Shown here: positions 45,972 through 58,126 of the stretch, piece by piece
Layout: each line of letters opens with the position of its first letter
How positions within the stretch are numbered: position 1 is the first letter of the stretch
Assembly: GCF_022581195.2 (NCBI RefSeq)
Contig: NC_061470.1
Location: forward strand, 9,920,001 to 9,984,000
Length of the DNA stretch: 64,000 nt
Direction: 5' to 3'
Origin: Helicoverpa zea
Lineage: Eukaryota; Arthropoda; Insecta; Lepidoptera; Noctuidae
Translations under genes and position numbers: made by a program
The notes under the pieces: generated by a model
What the model was told of the DNA's origin: nothing
The model's input: only the letters and a program-made list of their open reading frames with translations
Database searches by the model: none

Positions 45972-47933
45972 ATGATTACTCTACTACTGTCGCTCGTTAT
46001 ACCTTTAGTCTTTTTCGCGATATATATCACATCAAAGAGAAAGTATGAACATTGGGAAAAAAAGAAAATACCGCATTTGAAACCAGTCCCCATTCTGGGT
46101 AATTTTGGCGAATACATATTACAGAAAACTTACCTAGGGCAGGTAGCACAAAAAATATGTAAGAAATTCCCCAACGAACCATTTATTGGAGCCTATTATG
46201 GCACGGAACCAGCGCTCATCATCCAAGATCCTGAACTCATCAAGATCGTGATGACAAAGGATTTCTTCTTCTTCAGCGGCCGTGAAGTTTCTAACTACTC
46301 GCATAAAGAAATGTTTACGCAGAACCTTTTCTTCACTTACGGAGACAGGTGGAAGGTGCTGCGTCAGAATCTGACTCCGCTGTTTTCTTCCGCGAAGATG
46401 AAGAACATGTTCCATTTAATTGAGAAGTGCTCTCGAGTGTTTGAGTAAGTTCTTGACAAGGAAACACAAAAATGTGATGAAATTGAAGTGAGGGCCCTTA
46501 TGGCTGGCTTCACTATGGACTGCATCGGGTCCTGTGCGTTTGGAGTTGACACAAACGTGATGGAGAAGACAGAAAACAATATTTTTAGGAAAATTGCTGA
46601 CCTTATCTTTGATATTCAGGGGTTCAGAGCTTTCAAGAATGTTGCTCGGGCTATTTGGCCATCTGTATTCTACGGACTAGGATTCAGAGCATTTCCAAGA
46701 GAAATCGATAATTTCTTCAATAATTTGATGAGTGGAATATTCAAAGGACGAGAATATAAGCCGACAAATAGAAATGACTTTGTGGATCTCGTATTGAAAT
46801 TGTCGAATAACAAAACTATGACTGGAGACAGTTTGTTGAACATGAAATCTGATGCAGATAAAAAGGTGGTTCTCGAGGTAGACGAAGAAATGTTAGTGGC
46901 CCAGTGTGTGCTATTTTTTGCTGCAGGATTCGAAACTTCGTCGACCACATTGAGTTACGCTCTGTATGAGTTGGCGAAGAATCCTGAAGCTCAAGCAAAA
47001 GCTTTGGCAGAAGTGGACGAGTATCTGCGTCGTCATGACAACACGTTGAAGTATGAGTGCGTGTCGGGGACTCCATATCTCGAAGCTTGCGTAGATGAGG
47101 CTCTGCGTCTGTACCCAGTACTAGGTCTTCTGACTCGTGAGGTGGCAGAAGACTACACGTTCCCTTCTGGTCTGGAAGTAGAGAAAGGTCTGAGGGTGCA
47201 TCTGCCAGTGTATCACTTGCATCATCACCCAGAGTACTTTCCGGACCCTGAGCAGTTCCGACCTGAGAGGTTTTTAGCTGAGAACAAGCAGAATATTAAA
47301 CCATACACCTACATGCCGTTTGGTGAAGGTCCTAGAATTTGTATAGGTAAGTTTGGAGTTTTATTCTAGATGCTTTTAACCATATAAAACAAAGTAATTC
47401 ATGATAAGTTTTATTCACGTTACACTCATACTATTTTTTTTTGTAAACAAATATTTCTAAAAGATTAATCTGACCTCGTCCTAGACTTGTTTGTCTTCAC
47501 TTGTGAAATAAAACTGATAAAGGTTTTTTACTACCAGATAAGAACCGTGTGTTTTGTTATTATTTAATGTTGCTGTGTATTGTCTTGTGATTATTGTGTT
47601 GTATATGCCTAGTAACAAGGACTATAGAGTCCCGAATTCTTGGAACCGAACGTGGGGCCAAAGCCAACACGCTCAAGCCCTTTTGAGACAACTTTAAAGT
47701 AACTGCAAATAAATTATTATTATTATTTGTCTCCAGGAATGAGATTTGCCCGCATGCAAATGGCGGCAGGTCTGATAACCTTGCTGAAGAAGTATCGAGT
47801 GGAACTGGCTCCAGGCATGAAGAGAGAACTGGTCTTCGAGCCAGGAGCTATCGTCACGCAGCCCGTTGGTGGAATCAAGCTGAAGTTTGTAGAACGAGAA
47901 AACTGGAAGGAACGGCTTCTGAAGACGCCGTGA
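45972..47933 (+). pseudogene. P450-6: CYP6 family (CYP6AE-like) gene with a premature stop
   Basis: The structure is exon 1 45972-47346, a 390-bp intron and exon 2 47737-47933; it would encode 523 codons. Codon 159 (46446-46448) is TAA where P450-5 has AAA (Lys), truncating the product soon after helix C. The frame then stays open to the exon end with AGFETSSTT, EALR, PERF and FGEGPRICIG, and exon 2 is complete. The change also creates GTAAGT at 46445-46450, a perfect donor-like string. However, the next in-frame AG choices would need an intron shorter than about 60 nt, so splicing around it is unlikely. The rest of the gene looks constrained, so the loss is recent or segregating. Confidence 0.88.
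47625..47720 (+). repeat. retroposon tail in the P450-6 intron
   Basis: 'gccaacacgctcaagccctt' and 'ttgagacaactttaaagtaa' end in an (ATT)n tail. It matches, in opposite orientation, the insertion upstream of P450-1 (11400-11470). It lies only about 20 nt before the splice acceptor. Confidence 0.6.
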
Positions 47934-48003
47934 AAATTTTTAGTAGTAATGAAATTTATTTATTTGCCAGAATATAGCTACATGATAACATGGTCGATAT
48001 GGG

Positions 48004-48009
48004 TAATAA
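48004..48009 (+). terminator. poly(A) signal of P450-6
   Basis: AATAAA lies about 70 bp after the exon 2 stop. Confidence 0.45.
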
Positions 48010-48359
48010 AAGATGGTCTCACTATATTCGACTTGATTTGTTTTATATAATGTTTATGAAAACGAAGTAAAACTATTTGATGTAATATAAGTTCTTATAT
48101 AAAGTTACTAATTTTAAGGTGCAGTAGTAGTTTTATTCATTCATTTACAACCATTTTAGAGAAAAGAAACTGTTGGAAATATGTCGATATATTATTAACT
48201 TATTACCTCAGACTAGACTTAATTATTTATTTCAGTAATCTAATAAACGTTGGTATAACTTGGTCTTTTTTCTAATTTTACTATTCTTAGTCGATCTCCC
48301 TTATACTTTCTATAAGACTCTGTGGTAAGGTACTTGCTTTCTTAATTATCTTATTAACA

Positions 48360-48590
48360 CTAAAGCCACGTATTCACTGGGAAACAATGTTTCAGATACA
48401 CAGTTTCTGAAACATCACGTAGATGTTTACAGCAACAATGTTTCGGAAATTCTGCCGTCCACATCGTCCACAGAAACAAAATTATATGTTTTTGAAACAC
48501 GTATATATTGTTTCTGAAACAGTGTTTATAAACAATTGTTTCTACACATATACATGGCTTTAAGCCATGTATTCACTGAGAAGGGCATTA
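48360..48590. repeat. possible MITE with TAAAGCCAYGTAT ends
   Basis: 'taaagccacgtattcactgg' at 48361 has a partial inverted counterpart 'atacatggcttta' ending near 48563. A direct copy 'taagccatgtattcactgag' follows directly. The interior repeats 'tgtttctgaaac'-type strings. The boundaries are uncertain. Confidence 0.45.
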
Positions 48591-48809
48591 CTATAAACAT
48601 AACTCACTTTCGGACACTGTCGCAGTCGGTTGAAAAGTGTAGAAAATCAATCAGATATATAAATAAAGCTTGTGATGGGCGATGTCGCGTGACTTTGCCA
48701 TAACATTCAGTGTTTCTTTGTACTTAATTCATGTGCGTGAGAGGTGTCACTGTGGGGGAAAGATCAGAAAACCCATTCTGTACAAAGGAAAGAAAGAAAA
48801 AAATATATC

Positions 48810-49165
48810 TTTATCTTCCGAGCCTTTTCTCAACAATGTTGGGGTCGACTTTCAGTCTAACCGGATGCAGTTGATCGCCAGTGTTTTACAAGGATCGACT
48901 GCCTATCTGACTTCCTCAACCCAGTACCCAGGCGACGAAATACCCCTTTTTAAAACTGGTTGTTAGTCTTACCAGTCAGCCTTAATATCCCTAGGTTCGA
49001 CTGGTTGTCATACTTACAGGCTTCTGACTACTGGTGACGACTGCCTGACTGATGTTCAATGGCAGCCGGGACCTACAATTTAACGTGCCATCCGAAACAC
49101 AGTCATTGATGTTCAAAGTAGGTACACCTACTACGAAACTTGCCTGACCTAGAAACGAATCCACA
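48810..49165 (+). repeat. dispersed repeat family A
   Basis: 'ttctcaacaatgttggggtc' to 'acgtgccatccgaaacacag' follows the copy at 55140-55465 nearly throughout. Confidence 0.65.
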
Positions 49166-49169
49166 AACT

Positions 49170-51860
49170 CATACTTGAGAGGTTGGTTCTTTACCCACTA
49201 CACCATCACGAATTTTTGTCATTCAATAGCATACTAAGATGCTAAACGGCTCAACAAAATACCACAAATTAAGTATCTAATGGAGGCTTCACGTGGGAAC
49301 ATTCGACAATAGTTTAAATTATCTCTCGAACGACAATACTTATTATAGAGATACCGCCTTCCTCATTACATGACTATCTGTTATAACATGACAAGAGCAT
49401 TTTATAAGTGCTAGTACTTACTGAATTACGTCCATATTGACATGAAATGCAAATATTACACCGTACCTTAATACACTATAGTAAGAGTGATTATTCAATT
49501 GCTAGAAAATCAGATTCATTTGTCAGAAAAATCTCAGTTTACCTGTTAAGGTACTCTCAAAACAATCTTGAAGTTGAAGGAATTATTATTTCATACTTTT
49601 GAACATCTTTACTCTACACTACTTTTATTTACATATATCAGTCAGCCCTTCAGTCTTAAATATATTGTTCTTGAAAGAACTAACTCTCACCCTTGTATGG
49701 AATTTGTTTTATGTCTTTCAGGTCATGTCTTAAACAGATTAACTTTTCCTCTAAAATCGCAACAAACAGAGTAAAGAAATAGTTTGGCACCCAAAAAAAA
49801 CATATTTGAGTGATAATTTAATTATTCAATTAAGTGATTACATGTAATTTTAACGCCTTATGTAATAATACATGTGTTTTGTAAACATATACCCATGTTT
49901 TAAAAATATTTTTTTTATCTAAAAGATAAAGATAACAATAATGTAGATTTATTTCTTTTAGATAAATATATTATAATTTAGATTTATTTGTATCTTTATC
50001 TTTAAATAAAAACAATATTGAGATAAGAGGCCTTCCACGATAAATGGGCTATCCAACACAGAAACAAATGTACAAATCGTCTAGTATTTGCCGACTTTAT
50101 CGCGTTCTAATAAGCAAACAAACAAATTCTACTACGAAACAAATTCTTCAGCTTTATAATACCTAATGTATTATAAAACTTCGTAGCTTTCGTAGTAGAC
50201 TGTAGACCATCAGAGGTCATCTGGACTCCATGATCATGCTCAACTATATAACAACTATATAAGATGGAAACTTATTTTTGCATCCTAAAGGCTACGAAAC
50301 TATTGAACACACCGTAGGAAAGCTACACCGTTCCCAAATAACATAGGCTATAAATATTTTGTCTAGATACGGGAAGAAGTTTTTTTTATTATTTATCTTA
50401 TTTCACAAAGGTAAGTACATATCTTATAAGCCAAGCCCCACAAAACCGTTGCAATGGTTTGAATGTAGGGACTTGAGTTACCTAAAGACGCGAGTGAAAC
50501 CGCGGTAAAACACATACTATAAGATACAATACGAATGATCTTGACCCAAAAGCGATGGGCCTTCTGTACCAAGCCCTTAGCATGAGATAAACGTAGCTAT
50601 ATAAACTAATATGTGCTTTCATGCTTCAGACAGATGGGCCGGGGAGAACGCATGCGCAAACCCAGCTCCCTTCTACAGAACCCTGATATTGTAGGGTGAC
50701 CATGATATTGGAGGTTAAGGGATAATTCCCGTATCAACAGGTTGAGTGGCTCTTAATTGAAGTAATAAAGTTAATGTTTTATTGTTTATTTTGTGGTGTT
50801 TATGTTAGATTTACGTGTCAGGGATTTAAGGATTGGAGTTTGTGTTGATTGGTTTTGCTGCGTTTGGTGAATGAAATGCGATTTATTGATTTTATATTTG
50901 ATATCTCATAAAATGATAGCAAGCGCTTACTAAACAATTATTACGGTCATACTATAATCGTACAAGATACAAATTCAACTTACAAACCCATTGATAAAAA
51001 ACGATTTAATTAAAACACAAAAAGTAAGTAGAGTCTAGCATAAATTAATTTACATTGAACTAGTAAATGTTTTCCATTTCAAGAGCATGATTGAGAGAGG
51101 ATTGATTATGAAAATACATTCTAGAATTGCTCACAGAATAAAATACTCATAAACGCGTATCAGCCAATATTGCTATGACTTAACATTCAGGCGCTTAAGT
51201 TTTGTATATATTATCTCTGTAACAACGTCTGAACACAAATTTTAGTCGATCATATCCCCCAGCATCCAATTTCATGGTCACCCTACTAATCCCACTCCAC
51301 GTCGTGAGCTCAGTGTTCTGACGCGGTCCGAGCGTCACCAACGGAGGCCGAACAAAACATTATATAGCTTTCAGACAATAACATATCCCCCACTAAATCA
51401 TATCAGTACCAAAATAAGAAGATAAACAACCATATTTTGTACCAATTTACCCCCCTTTTTTATTCCCAAGTGATGATGTGAAAAAGTGAAAAAACCGTGT
51501 TGTGAATGGAAATAGCTTTTCAAACCATATGTGTTTTAAAAGTGAGTTTTTCTGTGTTCTATTCAGTGTGTGTTTTCAGTGCCTTCATCAAAGATTTAAG
51601 CTAACAACAAAAAAAATACCAACGCCTATAGATAAAATTTTCGGTAGGCGCTCGACGTTACTAATTAATTCACTTATTCGACGCCTTTTTTCGACACAAC
51701 CACACCAAAAACTGTATTAAATACTACATGTATGTGCCCTAGATTAAAGCCATATTTACTAGGTGCGACAAATATCAACAATATTGTAGTAATTGAGTGT
51801 TGAGTGGGCGTTTACACGTGCGCCTTGCTTCTATAGAAGCCCGCAGTAGGCCACGGACTC
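49170..51860. other. intergenic, no gene; one Helitron-like fragment
   Basis: AT-rich sequence. A family B fragment (about 50320-50515, 'acgcgagtgaaaccgcggta') is the only repeat recognised. ORFs at 49568 and 51502 are under 75 codons with no recognisable domain. Confidence 0.45.
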
Positions 51861-51867
51861 ATTAGAC

Positions 51868-53069
51868 CAGCGGTTCCCAAATGGGGTTCCACGGAACCCT
51901 GAGGTTCCGTGACTGGCCCTCAGGGGTTCCGTGGAAAATTCAAGATTTCCATATCGTAAATCGTTTCACTTTTGACAATAGTAAATTATTATTCATTTTC
52001 AACGAAATTGTTTTAAATATTGCATCCCAAAATTCCATTTAGGCACCATGTAGGTCCAATCGGGAGTGTAAGTACGAGTTCGCGACAAGTGGCGGTGGAA
52101 GGCCACGGCCAGCAGATACTTTAATTCAGTTTTTTGCAAATTGTAGATTTACTTAATAACTCCAGGTCTTCGGCAATCGGCAAAAATAGGTAGCGAGCGA
52201 GTCGGCCAAAAATCACCGCATTTTTTAGGCTTATTTCATCGCCAGAATTATACGTTTTCATACATTTGACAGGACGTGAAATGACACGGCATACGCATAG
52301 ATGATACACTTTAAATTAGCTGCATACGAGTATTTCCAGTGGTTTTTTTTACCATGAATAAAAAAGTGGCATTATTGTACCTCCGCGAATCCGAAAATTT
52401 CGCGCTCGCTTCGCTCGCGAGTCCATGTTGCGTGTGATGCTTTTATGATCGTTTAATTGCTCAGGTATCCAACACCGAAAAAATTTCGCGCTCTTCCGTC
52501 GAAATTTTTTATTTTTTATTCCTCTGGTTCAGAAAAAGCAAAGCCCTTTCTTCGCTAGCTGCTTATTCATTTGCATTTGCTTTTTTGTGTGGATATTGCA
52601 CTTTTTGAGACCTTATTATTAACCTGTTTATTTTGTGTAGGTACTTAAACTAAAAAAAATGCGCGCTCGCTTCGCTCGCGATCCCGGCTACCACTGAATG
52701 TCTTTCAATGCTAGCGGGTGCTTGGAACTTCTCCTTTTAGTTAAAAAAAAATCGCGCTTGCTCGCCTCGCACCTGTATAAATTCAATCTATTTCTTTTAG
52801 CGTTTACTTTGCCAGTCTTCAAACTGAAAACTATTCATATAATACACAAAGTCAAGGGTGGCTAAATTGTTTTCTGGCTCGTGCTGCAGATAGCCATGCT
52901 ATGCCTGAGTATGTCTCTAACCATATAACCATGTGGTGCGCTACCACACGCCACGAGCCGTACCTCAGTGTATTTACGTCTTTAGTTTACTTCTTATATA
53001 AGCTAAAGTTCCGCCAAAAAATGGTGAAACGAAAAGGGTTCCGAAGCCAAAAGAATTCGGGAACGGCTG
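51868..53069. mobile_element. non-autonomous hAT-type element, 1202 bp
   Basis: It begins CAGCGGTTCCCAAATGG and ends GAATTCGGGAACGGCTG, an imperfect inverted repeat with the CAG...CTG termini typical of hAT. A perfect 8-bp duplication CATTAGAC flanks it (51860-51867 and 53070-53077). The interior has no transposase ORF but repeats the palindromic string 'cgctcgcttcgctcgcg' near 52395 and 52665, plus variants near 52490 and 52755. Confidence 0.85.
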
Positions 53070-53079
53070 CATTAGACGA

Positions 53080-54215
53080 TCATTTAGGGCGCCTGTACGT
53101 AGTGCGATTACTTGTTGCTATTATTAATTTTTAAGGAGTTTGATTTTAATGTAAAGGGTTACAGTTTTAATTTGATTGTCCTTTATTAGAATAATATGTG
53201 AACAAGCTAGAGAAGTTGAAATCCAACTGCAAACCTCACAACTGACGAAGAACTTTATTTAGAGCTGAATTAAGCTTTCCAAATAATATTCTTAAGAGAC
53301 CAATCATAAGAATTAGCTGTCGCTCAAAGCTAAAAAATACCACTTATTTTAGGATATTTATAATGTACATAGGCACAAAATTATATTGTATAACCTAATG
53401 CAACTTGGTCGTTTATATTTCATTAACTCGCTCCGTAACAGGCATCATTCACATTATAACGTTAGAAAGGATGTGAAAAATTAACATTGACTTAAACGAA
53501 GGTGATAATAATGAGGTATTTAATTGGGATAACAACATAATTATATTCTAATTAGGGTAGTCAAAATGAGGGTGCGTGGTGATTAACTTTGTAAAATTAC
53601 ATGGTAAAGAAAGAGGAATATCCTTATAACGACATTATTATGTTTGTTACAAAACACGAAACAAAGTCTTTTTTTAAGGAAAGAAAATACATTTACGGTA
53701 GAATAAAGCAAAATATGAAAGATAGATCGCCAATTACCCGTTACTTACTCTAGCTGGTTTCACAGTCAAAAACTAAGCTTTGTTCTTATATATCATTTGA
53801 TTTAATAATGTTCTCCTGTTTACTGTTCGTATATGCTTAGCCAAATCGTCATTTTAATCGAAGAATATATGACCAATGAGCACGGATATCACATGACAAC
53901 TCTAACTAAGCCTTAAGCCATTTCAAACTCATAACAGTAAATTCAGTTCTCCTCACAAAGTCGAAATGTTCTTCACTTTTCATCTATGTCCCATGGGAAC
54001 TACTTCGTCTACCCAAATAAAAAAGAACCATTGAACCTTTCTCTATGTATAAATGGGTTTTCTAACTCTGAAAGAATTTTTCAAATCGGATCACGGGTAT
54101 TCAGGCAAACAAATTCTTCAACTATGTTAGTGTGCGTGAGTAGAAATTATACCTGTAGTGAAAAAACTATCAGTATATAATAAGGGTGCTCAGAAAATAG
54201 CCATTAGCCAAGTGC
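53080..54215. other. intergenic, no gene
   Basis: Short ORFs only. 'atgtcccatgggaactactt' near 53985 is a scrap of family B. Confidence 0.4.
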
Positions 54216-54216
54216 A

Positions 54217-54375
54217 AAAGGGGCGGGATTATTCGAATTTTACCACGACCCTGGTACATAAAGGGCTTAAGAAGGAACATGATGGGTCATGATAGTCAGT
54301 AAGAGTCTCACACTCCTTCACGCTGCTAACCCACAGCGAGAGGGGCGAGGGGTCATTTGATGATTTCTCGTGAAA
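54217..54375 (+). repeat. family C (R1 3' UTR) fragment
   Basis: 'ccctggtacataaagggctt' and 'ctgctaacccacagcgagag' match 10740-10840. Confidence 0.6.
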
Positions 54376-54466
54376 AAAGAAAAGCCACCGTGCAAAACCG
54401 TAAGAAAAACCTAGTAAATTAATTACCTTTTTATTTCTCTCGTTACTCTATAAAAGGGATAATACC

Positions 54467-54989
54467 GATCAATGTTTAGGCCATTTATTTCGATTAAAGA
54501 ATGCAACAGACCCACGGGACACGGGTACGAACCCACGCGGTACATTGATTAATAGCATTGACTTGTCAATGTATCTCTAGAGAGTTTTCTTATGTAAAAG
54601 CCACGTTTAGAAGATGTTTTTAAGTAAAATAATAAGTAATATTATATAGAGTCAATATTTGTTTGTTTTTTTCTAGATCTAGTGAAACAATTTGGTAAAT
54701 TCTTTTACACCTTATATGAAAGTCAAAGGGTATACTTTGTTCGGGTACGTAAAGTAGTGCGCCAAGTAAAACACTAAAAAACATTTTGTTTGACTTTGAA
54801 TGTCATACTTACAGAAAACACACATTTCTTATTATTTTAGCTGTTTTATTTTATCTTTAAATGATCAATGCTTAGCCATTTATTTCCATTAGAGAATGCA
54901 ACAGTCCCACGGGACGCGGGTGTGAACCCACGCGGTACATTGTTATTAGTAGCATTGACTTGTCAATGTAGCTCCAGAGAGTTTTCTTA
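54467..54989 (+). repeat. local direct duplication, two about 127-bp copies 396 bp apart
   Basis: Copy 1 (54467-54592) and copy 2 (54863-54989) share 'aacccacgcggtacattg' and 'agcattgacttgtcaatgta' and both end 'gagagttttctta', with scattered substitutions. 'ttctgtggacc' at 55011 lies just after copy 2 and resembles the subterminal motif of the 22758-26471 element, probably by chance. Confidence 0.65.
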
Positions 54990-55139
54990 GCTTTTATTTT
55001 AGATTCTAGAATATTCTGTGGACCCTACACTACTTTTCAAGGGAAATAGATTTATCTATCTACATTTCTGTGGATTGTAAATTATAATGAGTTAAAGTTT
55101 GTGTGGTCATAGGAGGTAATTTTTTGGGTCTACTGAAAT

Positions 55140-55465
55140 CATCCATCCTCCGAGCCTTTTCCTAACTATGTTGGGGTCGGCTTCCAGTCTAACCGGATTC
55201 AGCTGAGTACCAGTGCTTTACAAGAAACGACTGCCTATCTGACCTCCTCAACCCAGTTACCCGGGCAACCCAATACCCCTTGTTTAGACTGGTGTCAGAC
55301 TTACTGGCTTCTGACTACCCGTAACGACTGTCAAGGATGTTCAATGACAGCCGGGACCTACAGTTTAACGTGCCATCCGAAACACAGTCATTGGTGTCTA
55401 AGATATGCTTAGAAAGTACATACAAACTTAGAAAAGTTGCATTGGTACTAGCCCGACCTGGAATC
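55140..55465 (+). repeat. dispersed repeat family A, most complete copy
   Basis: It runs from 'cctccgagccttttcctaac' through 'gggtcggcttccagtctaac', 'cccagttacccgggcaaccc' and 'acagtttaacgtgccatccg' to about 'agcccgacctggaatcgatt'. It has no ORF and no terminal inverted repeats seen. It is a moth repeat of undetermined class, used here as the reference for seven or more fragments in the window. Confidence 0.65.
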
Positions 55466-56540
55466 GATTCGTTACTTTATAATAAAGAAACAAGATGGTA
55501 AGTACCTAAAGAAAAAAACTCGTATTCTTTAACGCAATTTCACTCCAAATCGACATCAAAATATCATCATTGTTTATGCAACTTTACCAATACATATGTA
55601 TAAACAGTGAAATATGATAAAACTAACGCAATATAAATGAAGATAAACAACCGTACAAATTCACCTTTACAAACACTCATATTGATTGAATGATACCATT
55701 CCACAAGGCTCTTCACTGTATTCCAAACGCACCCAATTTCAAATGTCTACGAAAGTGCTACGAAAATACTACGGAGTTGCTACGCCGTAGCTACGTGACT
55801 ACGCGACTATCTCAATTTCTTTTTCGAGTTATTTTGCCCATCAATTTGAATTTGCTTTTGTGATTATAGAAATGTTATTTGTTGAACCAAAATATACTAA
55901 GTTTGTTATTGTCATGCCGGTTTTAGGACCAAATTCGAATATAAAATGAATATGAGTTTTATCTTTATTCGCTGGAACTTTCCACTAACAATAGTTGGCC
56001 AGTTTTTTTTTACTCATAGGTTTCGTACTTACTGCTATATAAGTTACTACTATCAGAATTTGATAATAAGTATTTAGGAAACATCAATATGCCTTAAAAT
56101 AATTTCCAATTCAATTAATGTAGTGCTTAGTGTTCGTTCGTTTCATCTCTATACAAAAAGAAGTAACTTAGTGAAAACTAATAATACACAGGTATATAAG
56201 TAACACAATATACAAGAATTTAACTCCACTTCGTTTCTAAAACTTTATATTATCCCCTTACTGCACGCTGTTGAAAGTTCACATCGTGTGGTATATTCCC
56301 ATTGGTCCACTGACAATAAGCTTGTTCACTCGCCACTAATATTACTCTAGGTGCTACTGTCCGAGCGTTATTATCTTAGTTATACGGAAAGTTACGAACA
56401 AAGTTAGGTAGATATGTTTATGTGAACATCCAAGTTATAATATAATCAATGCAGGTTGGTGATTTCAGTCTATATAGTCCAGGTTTCCTCAAGAGGTTTT
56501 CTTTAACCTTTTTATCAGCCATTAGAATACACTTATTTTG
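55466..56540. other. intergenic, no gene
   Basis: A CTACG-rich patch ('tacgaaagtgctacg' to 'ctacgtgactacgcgac', 55747-55808) stands out from AT-rich surroundings. No coding signal. Confidence 0.4.
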
Positions 56541-56830
56541 AGCAAGCTTGGTGATTAGTGCTCGATCCTTCACCGTGTGCGAGGAGGCCTGTGCCCAGCA
56601 GTGGGACGGTAAAAAGACTGTAACAAGCCTAAGATATAATCATATCTAATTATAATGACATCCAGGTCGTTTGTCAGTCGCGAGAACATGAAAAAGAAAG
56701 AAACTTTCTTTCTAATAGTACCTAATTGCATTCATTACAGTGCACAAATATTTGCGCAGACACAGGTGCACTCTCTATTCCCTCAGTCAAATGATCGAAT
56801 AGGGTGGCTATCAAGTCTAGAGAGAGATTT
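56541..56830. repeat. LINE-tail scrap and family F copy 2
   Basis: 'gcgaggaggcctgtgcccag' (56579 onward) is a retrotransposon-tail-like string common in moths. 'cacaggtgcactctctattc' (56760 onward) is the second family F copy (compare 942-1035). Confidence 0.4.
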
Positions 56831-57769
56831 ATTAGAATTGTTGTTGATTTAAATGAAGACTGAAAAATGCCTGTTATCTGATTGGACAAGTTAACTCAAA
56901 TTCGTATGATACTTTCTTCAAATTGTGAGTTCTTTTGCTGTGCCCTAACAGGGTCCATAATATGTACCTAGCTTTAAGCCCCTTGTAACATCAGTTTAAC
57001 ATTATGGTATGCAAATAAATATGAATATGAATATTGTTTCGATATCTTTTCAAGGTAGCCAAATATAGGTCTCACCTGATTTGATTAATATTGTCGTCCT
57101 TCAATATTGATATTCTAAAGTGTTTTGTAAAATTCATCAACAGAATCAAATGTTTTGTATTGGATTAGGATGAATGCCACATAAATTCGAGTTCCCTACA
57201 TGTGTTAAAAAGTTTATGATTCAATTTGGTTTGAACACGGCGTGTCGATAATTGGATTGTGCGATATTTTATTCAATCACTGCCTTGGTGCGAAATCCTG
57301 TTACAAAAAACTGTGCAGCGATTGTTCGTACATAGAAACTTCCAAATTAATCAAAGCTTTAATCATAAGCATAAATGTAAAAAAAAAAATATAGTACCTA
57401 CTTACTAGCTTTCGCCAGCAAATTGACCCACCTCCCGTGCTAACTAATTCGCGCACTGTGACAAAAAGTAGCCTTTTTCAATAAATAAGCTATCTAACAT
57501 TGGAAGAATTATTCAGTAGTTTTCAAGATTAGCTTGAACGTGCTAACTAACTCTTTAGCTTTGTAATACTCACGACAATACTAAACAGTATAGGTTCATC
57601 ATCAATATATTAGCTGTAACTAGTTCTATCTAAAAATAGACTTAAAGTACAATAGCAATACCTATACCCATAAAAACCGTCACTCTAGCTTCCACAGCTC
57701 AGCATCCCAAAATTTCCATCACATCGCCTCGTGTTCTCCTACTTAACTAAATAAGTATTGGAGGTCAGA

Positions 57770-57850
57770 CGGCCGATGCTCCACATACGATATCGATGTT
57801 TACTCCAGTCTAGTCAGACTGGAAACTGAGCCTAGCGAAATAGGGAATAC
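57770..57850 (-). repeat. family A scrap
   Basis: 'tagtcagactggaaactgag' resembles the reverse-oriented end of family A. Confidence 0.35.
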
Positions 57851-58126
57851 GAGTAGTATAGTTGATGGTGATGTCATGTTAAATAGACAATATGCTGCTA
57901 AACACTTTTGGACATAAAAGCAATACTTTTATTTGCGAAACTATACATTGAACGTAAAATAACACTTTGAAAATATAAGGGAATAAGATTTATTTGCGAA
58001 TATATTTCGCATTAAAAAAGCAAAAATAACATAAAGATAATAAAGAAAGAAAGGAAAACAGGTGTTGCCACCCAAAGGGACAGAATTCAGAATAATGCTT
58101 TATGAGAAGCGTCCCAAGACAAAGAC

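Noticed and set aside
46445..46492. GTAAGT in P450-6 as a real extra intron that would rescue the reading frame
   Set aside because: The only nearby AG sites give an intron under about 60 nt, and P450-5 encodes conserved residues across the same segment. A nonsense mutation is simpler.
55000..55080. Second copy of the TTCTGTGG-motif element
   Set aside because: Only two motif-like strings occur, with no matching ends or coding sequence. This is compatible with chance.
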